Shown: positions 13,155 to 25,324, counted from the stretch's first letter. The stretch is DNA of 64,000 nucleotides from Reticulitermes lucifugus (GCA_026260175.1 JAKCWW010000041.1:29489-93488); one strand, 5' to 3'. Numbers and translations are program-made. Notes: a model not told the origin generated them from the letters alone.

Positions 13155-13210
13155 TCTCTCCCCGGGGTTAAAGTGGTCTGTGCGTGAAGTTGACGACTCA
13201 CCTGCAGCTG
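13155..13210 (+). mobile_element. SINE-B core fragment
   Basis: CCGGGGTTAAAGTGGTCTGT then GCGTGAAGTTGACGACTCACC aligns to the SINE-B core (GGGGTAAAGCGGCCGGGGCG, GAGCTGACAACC). Head and tail are lost. Confidence 0.5.
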
Positions 13211-13767
13211 TATAATGTCCTCATTCCGTGAACAGGCAAAATTGCACTTAATTCCTGTCCTCCCAAACTGACTTTCTTTTAACACTTGCTGACGAAATTT
13301 AGAAACAATAAAGCAGAATGCTGACTGCGCTAGTCTTTTTTTTAGTTTTTAAACCTCAGGCAGTGCGGAATAAAAAGCAAGAAGGTCCAATTCAGCTTAG
13401 AAAGCCGATTGAATTACGTGCAACATCAAAACTCTAATACATGAATTCAGTATACTTAGAATCGAGAAGTACAAATTACTTGGAATATTTTTTCTTGTAA
13501 AATTTCAAATCTAATTTTAAAATCCAGCAAAATCCCGTTCAGTGCCTATGCCTTTAGTTCCGTGAGAATAAATTTAAATTTTTTTTTGTCAGAAATACGA
13601 CTGAATATTAGCCTACTCTAACCTGAGGTCTTCACAGATATTAGATTTAATCTGAAAGGCCTCTAAGCCTCTCTCTAAAAGGAGAAATGCATAGTGACAG
13701 AAATATAACAGCTTCTGGAAAATAAATGCTAAGCAAAATAGGGGGAATATTTGTGCTTTAACGTAAA

Positions 13768-13895
13768 TGGCTCTGGGACCCACGAAACGTCCTATCCAAT
13801 GAGCAACGCAGACATTTTCCCGGGACACGAAGCGGTCTTCGAGTGAGGCTGATAACTCACAGCCACATAGTGCTAAGATTAAGGATGAAGTAGCT
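13768..13895 (+). mobile_element. SINE-B, 5'-truncated, degenerate
   Basis: Collinear with the 23533-23822 copy over three blocks: GGCTCTGGGACCCAC (intact copy GGCCCTGGGGCCCAC), CATTTTCCCGGGACACGAAGCGG (TCTTTCCCTGGGGTAAAGCGG) and GTGAGGCTGATAACTCAC (GTGGAGCTGACAACC). The tRNA-like head is missing. The internal ACGAAACGTCC here is a chance match to the HHL core. Confidence 0.6.
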
Positions 13896-16804
13896 GTTTT
13901 TACACTCGCCCTCTTGTCTTCATAGCGTGCCTACGTGCAAGAATATCTATGCATCGTATAATAAGACTATTCATATTTTTGCAATGGTATTTCCTGGTGC
14001 TGTTTGAAAAGAAGCATAAAATAATATAACACTCCTACACTTGGTGATTATTTGTGCAGACGTTGTTATAAGTCTGCATAATTGGGATGGTACATGTCAC
14101 ATAACTTCGGGTTACTTACCTTGCACGATATTTATTATTATATGTTATTGTAAGACTCATAGCAACAAATTCCCTTCAGAAGACATTTTCCTTAACACAT
14201 AGAGGCAAAGTTGTTTAGTCTTGAGAATTTAATTTATCAATTATTTCTTGTTTTATTCATTGGGCTTTCTATACAGCTAATGGCATTTTTCAATCAAATA
14301 TATCACAATATGCACAGTTTATAATTGAAACCTTGGGCTTTGGGCAGTAGATGTTGCAGCTTAAAAATTATTTTTATGTTTCAAAGTAAAGAATTTATTT
14401 AAGAAAACCGATGGTTATATTGAAAAATCCAACACGTGCTTTCAAATTTAATTCAACTTGCCCTTCGCCATTTTTCAAAACATCTTCCCGCAAAATACGT
14501 ATGCCTTTGGAATAAAGAGGTAAAAAGCTGATTCGCATCATTAGAAGAAGTGGAAATCCTTGCTAAGGGATTTTCTTGCTTTCGTGGGGGTGAATTTATA
14601 GGATTTCCTTCAGAGTAAATGTTCCTTCCCACTTATTCCTGTCCTTAAATAGCCCATAATAGCCCACACTCTTCTCTGGATTTAGTCCCTTCGTCAAAGT
14701 GATCAGATGGGAAGGAGAAAGACAGACGAACATGCTCACCATAAAAAAATTCCAGACATCGAAGTACACAAAATAATCCTACTAACTACAACACTGAAGT
14801 TAGGATATTGGGTAAAAAGTTAAATTTCTCTACGCAAAAATCTGTTTAAAATAGGTAATGTACCTAGATATATAGAATGTGTTTATTTCTTTTCAGATTA
14901 TTAAGTCCTTAAACATTGTGAAACTAATTTATAATCTGACAATACAGGTCTCAACCGAACATTTCGTGATTTTTCATGGCAATATAGTGCAAGGTAAACT
15001 GTGGAATAAACGCTTAAAATTCAATTAAGGTTTCGGAAAGTTTAACCTTACAATAATATTTTTATCAATTTTATGTATAAAATAGTTTATTTAATAATTA
15101 ATTTGATAAAATAATCATAAGAACAGAGACACACGAGGTTAAGTGTAATCTGTATTATGGCACTTCTGTGGTGACTTAATTTTCGGCAGAAATAGAGATA
15201 GTATGAAATGCTTTACTCAAATTAAGTTGGAAAAATTCACAATTCTTTCAGTTAATAACTTCTGAATCCAGTTCCATTTCTACCTCGTTTTAAATAAAAT
15301 TAATTATATTTTATATTCTCATTGTCTCACGTGATACATTTTGTAGCGTTAATATTACATTGTTCGTATAAGCAACTGGCAGTCGAGAATTGCCTCTTTC
15401 TTAAATGATGTTCAATACGAGTATGCATATAAGTAGTGTGTTTAAATACTTCCATTTGTTACTGTGTTTGAACCCCGAAATGGAAATCAAATATCACATA
15501 TGAATATTTTGTTTAGAATGTTATTCCAAAGTTATTTATGTAGCTCTGAACATCTTCGTATATGTTACATATATATATATGCAGTTTCGGTCTCGCTACG
15601 TGATTCGTGGTTTCAGGTAAACAAGTACTAAGATGTATCTGTGATATCCAATTTCCATTTTATTTAACACAATTGCTTCTTTGACATTTAATCAGCATTA
15701 AATACAACCAGTAGGAAGCATCACCATTAAAATTAATCACCTAATTAATTCGAATAATCCGTACTGATCCTCTTGGAATTAAAAAAACCGGCCAATATTT
15801 GGGATAGTCCTTCATTTTACGTGCATTTATATTATTATATTATATATAAAATGATATATAATATATATTATATTATTTTATTATTCATTATTATCATTTA
15901 TTTTTTAATAACTTTATTACTTTTTATCGGTTATTGTTTTTTCTGAGTTTCTGACATTATAAGTGAAAATTAGACCAATATACTTAGTAAACATAGGCAC
16001 TGAAAGAAGACGAATACCTTCACAATTTAAAACTTTAATTCTCTGTTTTACTCCACATCTTGATTTGTCCTGTGAGCAGGTTTACGTTCATCTGACGTTT
16101 AGGGAAAATGTTCGCATCTGTTCTTACCAACGGTTACGCACACCTCATTGAGACGTTCAAGTAAAGGCGGGCATTCTTCGAAAGAAAACTTGACCAAAAA
16201 TTAAAGGGATTTCAGCTAAATTCAAACTGGTTAATTTCCTGAAGACTTTTAAATACAATTAACTGCCTTTGAGTGAGGCAAGAGCATTCAGTTTGAATAT
16301 TCTAAATAAATCCATGACTATGATCTTACTCTGAGCTCATCTTGAGTATGACAATAAAGTGGAGAGGCTCTAATGTGAGCAGGCTACTCCCTATATGAAA
16401 CGACATGACAGCGCAAACACGTGCCTTTGAAATTACGTCCACTTCACCCCAGATCTGTGCAGGTGGCAAAAATTCGTGGTCTCGTCTCTAACAAAGCTGT
16501 TATTTCAGCGCTATTATCCTAAGAATTATTACACATCACACGACATGTCGGTGTCTCTAAACCACCAGCATCGAACACTGGACAATGAAGAAACAATGCT
16601 TGTGAAATATGAAAATTAAAACAATAATGTAAAGTGAGACTCAAAGTTCATGCTTTTGAGAGTGTTCTAAAAAAATACGAATTCAGCAGTTTTCTTTAAC
16701 ACTTGTCAACCAAAAAAAACGGAAGAAATTACAGTTTTTCCTGTACAAGCAATGAAGGAATATACGAATAGTAAATGTATAGCTCCATTCATTCGTAACC
16801 TCTG
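13896..16804. other. unassigned AT-rich stretch
   Basis: No gene. It contains a short (TA)n run (15567-15580) and a very AT-rich, nearly self-complementary block (15828-15902). Other frames are short and stop-dense. Confidence 0.6.
15828..15902. repeat. AT-only low-complexity block
   Basis: About 75 bases that are nearly all A/T with ATT and TA units and a loosely palindromic centre. Typical low-complexity DNA. Confidence 0.8.
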
Positions 16805-17003
16805 CACAAGGTAGAGGTGAGTGGTCAAATTTACCCCCCCCCGGAAAATGCCACGTTACCTACTGAATATGAGGCTGGATGGTCTCCAGAGAAAGTCTGG
16901 ACGGTTTGGAAAAGAGACATTTCTTTACTCTTGCCAAGATTCGAACCCCGGAACTTTTACTCCGTAGCGAGTTACTATACTAACTACTCTACTCCGGCTC
17001 CAT
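16805..17003 (-). mobile_element. SINE-B copy
   Basis: Read on the minus strand, the tRNA-like head comes first: A-box-like GTAGTTAGTATAGTAACTCG, then a B box GGGGTTCGAATCTTGGC. The decayed body follows, with the CATCCAGCCTCA block also found in the intact copy as CACCCAGCCTCCT. An eight-base C run (poly-G on the element strand) lies near its 3' end. No target-site duplication found. Confidence 0.7.
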
Positions 17004-20000
17004 CAAATACGGGCAACAGCAATATTAGAACCTTCTAACAAATTTAGCAACACCTCACTTGGCTTTAAGTGACGATATTAACAACCGTTTTGTGTGAGTG
17101 TGAAATCTGGCCATTGTGACCTGAGCATTACGATGTAGAGATAAGTGAGCAATTTTGGACATTACGTAAAGATAAACTTAGTAATGAATAGAGACTACCT
17201 TATATTAAGTAAACAGTAAATTTTAGGGCGTTTATTACGAACTGAGCATGTAGCTAAATTTTGGTGTGGAAGACTTTTGGAATACCTCAATTTCAAATAT
17301 TTGAAAAGTGGAAGGGAAAATATACTTAACACCTTCGAAGACTGAGTCCTAGTCCAAGCCCACATTCAAGTTGCTCCGCAAAAGGGTCAGTGTCTTTCGC
17401 TTGGTGTCCAGCCCACCTTCCTCCGGGTCTAGTGCTAGGAATTTATTATGTAGCGAGACTGACCACTGCTGGTACAGTTGCCTTGGGGCTTCTTCTCTAA
17501 TGAGAGGACGGGTCTGTCTTGTGTCCAGTGTCTTCGTCTTTGTTACATATCAATATTTAAATACGTACACTTTGAAAGAACTAGGCAAACGAAATACTAT
17601 TTGCATTTGTGCATATGTACAATACAACCTACTCCCTTGCCAGTCCAACCTTTTCAAAGCAGATGCCGCATCTTACTTAGCTTATAACAGTAGCTTACTC
17701 ACTTGAACGGTCGTGACTTTCATTTAAGACTCCCCACAGAGTTAAAGGATCTTCGCCCACGAACCCTCTACACAGCGTTTCTATCTTAAAAAAATTGAAG
17801 ATATCATACAGAAAATCCCATATTCTGAGACGTTTGTGTTTCGACATGCAGGTCACGGTCAGATGGCGCAAGTTATCAAATGATCAAACAATGCGCTCGT
17901 CATAACTGCAACAGGAAATATCACCTTCATCCACTGCCAAATTTCCGATTTTGTGCTGGAGATCCATTGCATTGAAAGAACATCTGCTTCACAGACAGCG
18001 GCGCATGTATAAAAAGCCACACAAGAACAGTTTTCAGGAAACTACCGTACGGCTGAGCAGTCTGCCAAGTGCCACATAGTGGCCAACGGCAATGGCCCTG
18101 ACCATACCAGCACAAACTTTGAGGCTGAAGTGTACCTGATAACCAGGTTCGCGGGAAGCATGAAAATTAGTCTTGCGCAGAACTGGCTATTGTGGACGCT
18201 GAACATGTTTTCACGCGTAAAACACGTTTCGTATGCCCACAGACTTGTGCAAGCGGAGCTTATCCGCCGCGCTTCGATGCCGTAGCTATTCACAGACATC
18301 ACGTGGAAGCAGACGTGCACTGTGCGCACAGTGCTGCTGATGCACTTCACCGTCACGAAGTACTGCAAATCCTCTTGCCTGTAATAAGTCCAATTATTGT
18401 GCGACATTCGTAAGGTTCTATACGGCTGTCATTCCACAGTTGAAATTGTGGCCACTTCATTGCCTTGTGTCCATAGAGCCCGTAGGTGATGTGCATTCAC
18501 AAGTGCCGTAGGTGTTACACTTCATAGCTCATGGAGACTGTGAAATTATTGGAGAGCATTAGCGTCTGGATGAGGTCGACAAATATAACATAGCATATAT
18601 TTCCGTGCACCAATAGCAGCACGACTATTACAGGTAACTAGGGTAAGGGGCCTGTAGCAGCATTCGTTGTCTGTGTATTCCATGATCATTTAAATAGAAG
18701 TGAGCCCTGCTGTGCAGTACGTGTCTGGAGAACACTTAACATTATGCTTTAGCGTCTGAGAAATTTGTTAATTTGACGGTAACTATATCTAAAGAATGTA
18801 GCGTCTTAGGACGCAAGTATTGTAACACTCTCTACTTACATTTAAGCAAATAATAGGACTATGGTAAACTTGTGAGCGCATTTCCTTTCACCTGTCTATA
18901 CGAGTACTATCTTGTGTGTGAGTTTGTGTGTGCCTACAGACAAATTTCGCTCGTCATTGTGATACTCTTTCCATATTTATGACGCAGCTTGGTTTGCGTG
19001 AGGTCACAGAGTGCTTTATTTAGGTTTCATGGAATGCAGCTGACTGAGTTGGTGTACGTGCACCTACAGATGGCAGTACGATCTTGGATACGATAGAAAT
19101 TGTTTGGTGCGTGACGTCAATGAATGATTTGTTTGATTTGAAACAGCGCATACATATTATGGCGGTCAGTCTTAGAACGGGTACGTGGCTAACAGTATTT
19201 ATAAAACTTCAGTTCCTACATCACAGAGAACACAATTCTTGTACATTATAAAGAACAAGCTATTCAAGCTGTTTACAGTCTTAATCGGTATTAATATGAA
19301 AATAATACGAAACTTAAAAACACAATGTGTGACAATATGCAGAATTGTTATTGTTATACAGAAGATGGAACATATAATTACCAGTGGACTTTACATTTTA
19401 ACATGATGGTAGGATTTCGAAAAGCCTCAGACATTTTAACAATTGGGTTTAGTGCTATAGAAGTTGCTGAAGTGCTGTCAGACGTTACTTAGTTATAAGA
19501 CTGTCGTAATGAAAACAACTAAAGAGAACATAGTTGAATTGCAGCCATTTTGAAGTAAACGGTCTATCAGTTGGCGCTTGGGGTAAAGCGACTCTCTTAA
19601 AAAGCGAAGAAACCGACCATAAATAACATAACTTGTGGGAGGAAGACAATTGTTACAGCTCTAAAAGTTGATACCAAGTCTGGGCTCACATTATTTTATA
19701 CATTATGAAATCCTTTCAGAAATAAAAACGTTGAAAGTGGAATAGTAGCTGGGAGCAAGGCAAAGAAGAAAGGGATTTGAAAACGAAACAATAAAGCGAA
19801 CTAGATGATTTACGATTTTTAGAATCAACGCAAATAAAGAATGCATATAGAGTGGTTCTAAATAGAGAGAAAAGAAATCCATCAGCCATAGTAGCTCTAC
19901 GTGTAGGCTACATGTTACTGAAAACGCCCGGGGAAAAGAAGCTTAGGCTGGTAGCTACAGAGACAGAGCCGAATAGCATTTTTATGAGTTTCCAAACGAC

Positions 20001-20785
20001 CCCATTTTGACCATCTGAGAGTATAATATAATGTGAAAACTTCTCTGTCGGAAAATAAAAATGAGCAACGAGAACTAAAAGGATAAAAAAAGAGAACTGA
20101 GATGAAAAACCTAAGTTAGATCTTAATTAAGTCGTAGACAGAGTACTGCACTGTAAAGTCTGGAAAGAGGACAAAATGAGCACAAACCTTCGAAAAAGAA
20201 CCTCTTTCTGAAACTCACCAATCAACTTGTGAGGAAGATGAAATTTTGTGGTCCTGCTCTGTGGTAAACTTCGCACGTGATTGTGGGATGTAAGAATAAC
20301 GTACGTAAATATTACTGCTTATTGGACAAGAAAGTTGGTCTGTTAGATGTTCTCTTACGTTACGTGAAAATTAACTTCCCTTCCACTCTTTATCATGTTA
20401 GCTACATGTTCAAGGCAATAGCAATGAAGTGAAATTGAATTCCAATGATCTAACACTTATACATTATTCTTCATATCAATTCTCTTGTGCTAAATAACTA
20501 TCAGATTATAATCTGCAAACATTTAAGAAGGACCTACATTTCTATGAACGTCTGATTTCATGGTCTTACATATGTCTGAAATGTTCGATTCGTATTTTCG
20601 GCACAGGTAACGACGTAAGCAAAACTGCCAGAGCAACTGCAAAACAACGGTCGATATAAAGCTTTGAATTGTGTCATATATGACAGATTGTTATCTCTCC
20701 AGACATTAAGTAAAACAACTGTTGCTAGGGATTAGCTTAGTTTACTTTCTACTCTTGCGGTGTGTGTCTGTGAGGGGGGGAGGGT
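17004..20785. other. unassigned stretch with a GC-richer patch at 17.8-18.45 kb
   Basis: No gene can be assigned. The sub-region 17,830-18,440 is noticeably GC- and CpG-richer and is open in several frames at once (121 codons minus at 18042-18407; 73 codons plus at 18192-18413), with no known domain in either. That pattern fits a decayed transposon or composition alone. Confidence 0.5.
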
Positions 20786-20979
20786 AACGGATACTTATTT
20801 TTTCTTATGGCTCGACAGCCCTATATGGGCCTGGGCCTCCTCGTTTCGTCGAGGTTTCATNNNNNNNNNNNNNNNNNNNNNNNNNNNNNNNNNNNNNNNN
20901 NNNNNNNNNNCCTAGTAAGCGAGCGGCCGAAGACCCACGCCTTAGACCGCAAGGCCACTGGGATCGGCAACGGATACTT
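20786..20979 (-). mobile_element. SINE-A insertion with target-site duplication and internal gap
   Basis: Element spans 20797-20968 on the minus strand, bracketed by an 11-bp direct repeat AACGGATACTT (20786-20796 and 20969-20979). Minus-strand order: tRNA-like head (GCCGATCCCAGTGGCCTTGC, GGTCTAAGGCGTGGGTCTTC, GGCCGCTCGCTTACTAGG), gap, then the body ACCTCGACGAAACGAGGAGG and CCCAGGCCCATATAGGGCTG ending in a short A-rich tail. Fifty Ns (20861-20910) replace the segment that should hold the B box. The body hairpin CCTCG-ACGAAA-CGAGG is intact. Confidence 0.85.
20861..20910. other. assembly gap (50 N)
   Basis: Run of 50 Ns inside a SINE-A copy. Frames translated across it are artefacts. Confidence 0.99.
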
Positions 20980-21238
20980 TTGCAATAATAAATTTTTATC
21001 ATTCTCAAATGCATGTCGTAAACAGGTAGAGTTGCAGATTACAAAGCTGTATGTAACTATCAACTATTGCGGCCTTCAGACATCTGGAATTTAAGAATAA
21101 ATTAGGTAAAGTAGGCATTTCCTTAAGAATAAGACAAGTTCTACCAGTTTTGTTTAATTAATAATCGCCGAAATTGTAAGAAAATAAAGAATTTAAGTTT
21201 TTGATCTTTACTTTTGTCATAAAAGCTAAAGAGGAAAT

Positions 21239-21257
21239 TATATATATATATATATAA
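21239..21257. repeat. (TA)n microsatellite
   Basis: About nine TA units. Confidence 0.85.
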
Positions 21258-21954
21258 GTTATTTAATAAGCCCTAAGCTTCGAAGTACGGGATATTGTAA
21301 TTCACGACAAAATTTAACCCTTTAAACGTAAGTGGTTGACTTATATATCTCCAGATTTACTACTAAAGATTTCTCCATTTCTTTCACACACTATTCACTC
21401 TTATTCTTTCGTTTGATTGTTACAAGAAGCATTGACTATTTTCATAGAGAGCTTTAACAGATTGGTCTTTCTAATAAAAGAAGACTGTGAGGTAAAAGTG
21501 AATCTCTATAAGTAACGTAGATTAATTTTTGTCTTCAAGTTTTTAGTAAAATAATTTTAAATTATTTTAAGAAGTTTTTATATAAAATTGCATCCAAAAT
21601 AAGACACGTCGTAATCTGCGTTTGTGGTTGTGAAGCTGCTCCAGGTTGTTGAATATGTAAGGAAATGTACGCCTACTATAATAATATATGATTAATTGTG
21701 TCCAAATAATAACAATAATTGAGAGAAGTATTTTACTTTTTCCTGAAGATTTTTTTTTTAATTTCTCTGCAATGAATATTTCTGTACTGAAGCTGTACCT
21801 CCATATGCGTATAAGTGCGTATAAAGCGTATAAGTGCGTGTAGAGCTTAAATAGTTTGCTGCTATTTTAAAAAACGTTTTTATTTAACGCATATTTATTA
21901 AATTTCCCACAATATCATACGTCATGTTAACCAGTTCTCAAGTGGTTCGTGCGT

Positions 21955-21995
21955 GCAGATTAACTAAGGCATTTTAACAGGCCTTCCTCAGGGTT
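21955..21995 (-). mobile_element. possible degenerate HHL-type core
   Basis: The minus strand reads CCTGAGGAAGGCCTGTTAAA then ATGCCTTAG, close to the core at 52218-52245 (CCTGAGGATGGCCTGTTATA then GGCTGAAAC). The GAAAC part is lost. Weak, single-block evidence. Confidence 0.35.
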
Positions 21996-22732
21996 GCAAA
22001 TATGCCTGAAAAAGAAAGCCGTCTGAATAAATTTTCACAATTTGTCACTGTGCGGTTTAAACTTGGAACCCACTCAGGATAAATATCTTCACAACTGCTA
22101 ACCTAAAACTTGGGGGTTTCTTCTTCAAATAATTTTATTATCTTAATATATATATAAAGTATGGAAAGGCCTTAAGGAAGCTCATTATTTCGAACCATAC
22201 CCTAATGATAGCAAAAATATAAATTTTACTGTACAATTAAAAATTCATCTTTGTCGTATTTCCACTAGACCTAGAAGATTTTTACATTCTTCAATTTTTC
22301 AGGTAAAATATATCTACAAATTTTCGCAACAGAGCTGCGATTGTGATTGTTAAAGTTGTATAGACAAAGAATACAAAATATATTTTGTAAATATGCTTAC
22401 GTTTATGACCTATCACCTTAAAAATATCGCGTACTTTTTTCCAATGCTATTTTGTTACTACAGCATCAAAGGGAAATACAAGAAAACTCGCACAATCGTC
22501 AGGTTATTTCTTTATATTTCCCCAAAAAAATTAATTAGAAAGGTGTATATTTTGTAGAAGTCTAATATAATCACGAAATTACAGGACCCTACATTGCATT
22601 GGTCTTCAATCCTATAAACTCATATGGTCTGCGTACTTATATAACTGCAACAAATTACAAAATATTTTGGGCAGAACCAATAAAACTTTCTTCCCTAGAG
22701 CACTGACATTTTATCCTTCAGATATATTACTC

Positions 22733-22757
22733 TATTATTATTATTATTATTATTATT
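22733..22757. repeat. (ATT)n microsatellite
   Basis: About eight ATT units. Confidence 0.9.
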
Positions 22758-22817
22758 GCTGTTAATATTTAATATCATATTTCAGAAGAAGTTATTCAAC
22801 GTTCCTGAAGAATACGT

Positions 22818-22890
22818 CTGTCTGAGATGTGACATTTGTGGAGTGGTAAAACTAGGTGACGTTTCGAAAAATAATGTGCTGTTTCCTGAA
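22818..22890 (-). mobile_element. HHL repeat copy
   Basis: The minus strand runs from a degenerate core start (ATTCAGGAAACAGCAC) through TTTTCGAAACGTCACCTAGT and TTTACCACTC to the tail ATGTCACATCTCAGACAGA. This is the family order: core, GAAACGTC, ACCAC block, CATCCCAGA tail. The CTGANGA element is decayed. Confidence 0.6.
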
Positions 22891-23522
22891 TACAGAGGCA
22901 GCTAGGTTCTCCAAAGGGCGTAAATTTCTACCAGGTCATACGCAATCACGTCCCAGCAAAGTGTTCTTAAAGTAGTAAGTGCAGCTAATTGGGAGGAATT
23001 TTTACTCCTAAACGTGATACGTTGGTAAACTTTACCAGGCTACACGGAGTCATTTTCCATAAGAGAGTATTTTTATAGTCATCACCGTGAGCAACTCTTA
23101 TGTCAAAACTTGTTGCTTATGTAGCCTACAGATTTTACGTATCTTAAGTTTATCGGTTACAACTTTACAGTTTTGCGTCATTATTCTACCACATTTGTAA
23201 TTGCAGTCGTGGTTGCTTTCAGACTGCGTTGGAAATGCGGTCTGTTTTGATCTTACATTACAGTGCTTCTGTAAAATACGACTTTGAGACTTAAGCCACA
23301 TGTTAAGTGAAGGGTTTAAATTTTAGATATCTAATTTTTCTAGTCTGAGTAATAAATCTGAAGAGTGAGGCTTTATTTTTTTACCCATTCAGTATGTAGA
23401 TTAATTCTGACTTTTAGAAAATTTTAATAAGTATTCGCTATCAGCAAACAGTTGCTTATGAATTTAATATTTGTTTTTTATTAGAGGACAGTTCTTCGTA
23501 GACTTAACTATTTCCTTTTAGT

Positions 23523-23832
23523 TCACATGACTTCGTGGGCCAGGATAGCGCAGTCGGTATAGCGACTCGCTACGGGCTGGACGGTCCGGGGATCGAATCC
23601 NGGTGGGGGCGAGATTTTCCGCACCCGTCCAGACTGGCCCTGGGGCCCACCCAGCCTCCTATAAAACGGGTACCTGGTCTCTTTCCCTGGGGTAAAGCGG
23701 CCGGGGCGTGGAGCTGACAACCAACCCTCATCTAGTACCGGGGTTAAAGAAAGATTAAAGCTGTACCACTACTCACCCTCTGGGCCTTCATGGCCTGTTC
23801 TACGGTGAACTTTAACTTTACCTCACATGACT
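23523..23832 (+). mobile_element. SINE-B, full-length reference copy with target-site duplication
   Basis: Element 23533-23822, flanked by the 10-bp direct repeat TCACATGACT (23523-23532 and 23823-23832). The tRNA-derived head has an A-box-like GATAGCGCAGTCGGTATAGCG and a B box GGATCGAATCC. The body carries GGCCCTGGGGCCCACCCAGC, CCTGGGGTAAAGCGGCCGGG and GAGCTGACAACCAACCC, and the 3' end GGCCTTCATGGCCTGTTCTA then CGGTGAACTTTAACTTTACC. An ambiguous N sits at 23601 just after the B box. The well-preserved duplication makes this one of the younger insertions. Frames on both strands here are SINE artefacts. Confidence 0.9.
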
Positions 23833-23969
23833 ACAGTCGTGATAAGTTTGTTATGTAGAAAGTGGACACACCTTTAAAATACTCGCATTTGTTGACATTC
23901 GTTGTTAATTATATTCTTAAAGATAATGATGAAACTTTTGATGGTGATGATGGTTAAGATGAAGAAAAT

Positions 23970-24030
23970 GTATGTAGTCTTATTCCGACAAATGTACAAA
24001 CTGTACATTTGTCGGAATAAGACTACATAC
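23970..24030. repeat. perfect 29-bp-arm hairpin
   Basis: Left arm 23970-23998 (starting GTATGTAGTCTTATTCCGAC) is the exact reverse complement of 24002-24030, with a 3-base loop (AAC). No mismatch is visible. The arms do not match any other repeat in the window. It is not a bacterial-type terminator (this is a eukaryote). It could be a local inverted duplication by template switching, an inverted transposon scrap, or a sequencing/assembly foldback. Confidence 0.95.
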
Positions 24031-24419
24031 AATAAAAATGTAAGGTGAAATTAACATAAAGTATGAAGAGCATGATTATGATATTATGAAATTTGAAATG
24101 CTTCCCTCATTGCCATTGCATGTTCTGATTCCTTTTCTCTGGATTATAATGTACTTAATTTCATATGGCTATTATGGGAATTGCTTGGAGGACGTGTTAA
24201 ACTGTGGTTGAATGTTTTATTAACATCTGATACCTCTCAAGTCCTTTTATTTTATTATAAATGAAATAAGCGTGTGCAACTGTGAACATTTTTACGGTCG
24301 GAATTACGACAAATGTAATTAATTTTAAGACTTCTTTATGCGTTGTTTAGTGACACGTTTAGCTTAGAGCTATACAGGTATAATCACATTGAACACAAGC
24401 ATAAGAGTAGAGGGGAATG

Positions 24420-24735
24420 CGTGACTAATACTTCACCCTCACTAACTAACTAACTCCATGGAACAGAGTCCTTCTTGAGAAGCTAACAGGTCCTCAGCTA
24501 ATCAAGAAATTCGCAGCATTTCATGGAACCCGAAGGTTCATTACCACATTCACAAGAGCCCTATCCTGAGCCATATCAATCCAGTCCACGCCCCCCACAC
24601 CACTTCTTGAAGATCCATTTTAATATTATCATCCCATCTACGCCTGGGTCTTCCAAGTGGTCTCCTTCCCTCAGGTATCCCCACCAAAATCCTGTATGCA
24701 CCTCTCCCCTCCCCCACACGTGACTACACCCTCAC
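24420..24735 (-). mobile_element. 5'-truncated LINE 3' end with target-site duplication
   Basis: Element 24443-24718 on the minus strand. Plus-strand order: (TAAC)n tail, CCATGGAACAGAGTCCTTCT, GTCCTCAGCTAATCAAGAAA, GAACCCGAAGGTTCATTACC, then coding remnant (ATCCATTTTAATATTATCAT; TGGGTCTTCCAAGTGGTCTC). The flanks carry an imperfect direct repeat: CGTGACTAATACTTCACCCTCAC (24420-24442) and CGTGACTACACCCTCAC (24719-24735), differing by a 6-base gap. This fixes both ends and shows a target-primed insertion truncated inside the last codons of the ORF. Confidence 0.85.
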
Positions 24736-25324
24736 GCAAGAGTTAAATAAATTTTAAATAATATCGAATATTCAGATGTGAAAATAGTGAAGAAGGTGAA
24801 AAAGTGTTTATCAAAAATATTCTTATAATCTCATACCTAACTTTTTAAATGGCTCAGACGTCTGTCTGTCATTAATTTTCCAGCACATTCTAAAATAACT
24901 GTAAGGTAAGAAATTGCTTTCGAATGGCTTTGTCTGCATATCCCTAAAATAAACAAAACATAATAATTTATTTGTTGACTAATATAATACTTTATGACAC
25001 CTAGCTTGTTTCTCGCAAATATACAGGACTTCATTGTATAATTAAACACATTAGTAGTTTTAGCGAAGTCAAATATAAGATTATTTATTTCTCAAAGCAG
25101 CCATAAGCAATTGCATTAGAACATTACTGAACTAAATATTTGTTTTTCTTTAAATTATGTGACAGCGAAATATTTTCTCTAATTAAGGTATAGAAAAGCA
25201 AAAGAAATATTAATATATAAGTACTTAATTACGAGTAAGTTCGCATGTATGGAGGTTAAGTAAATATATTCTAATGTGTACATCACGATGAGAGAGACAG
25301 CAAACACTACACACCGGCTTTCAC
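24736..25324. other. unassigned AT-rich stretch
   Basis: Nothing recognisable; one 70-codon AT-rich frame without motif. Confidence 0.55.

Noticed and set aside
13785-13793. Another HHL core (ACGAAACGTC)
   Set aside because: It lies inside a collinear SINE-B copy, where the corresponding position explains it by mutation.
18042-18407. 121-codon minus-strand frame
   Set aside because: Overlapping plus-strand frames are equally open and no family is recognisable; kept only as a GC-rich patch.
20805-21094. Open frames of 67-95 codons across 20.8-21.1 kb
   Set aside because: They run through 50 Ns and through SINE-A sequence; they are artefacts.
23538-23610. Possible tRNA gene (A box and B box present)
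   Set aside because: The tRNA-like part continues into a SINE body, is bracketed by a target-site duplication and does not close a proper acceptor stem. The same applies at 25.4, 32.8 and 37.1 kb.
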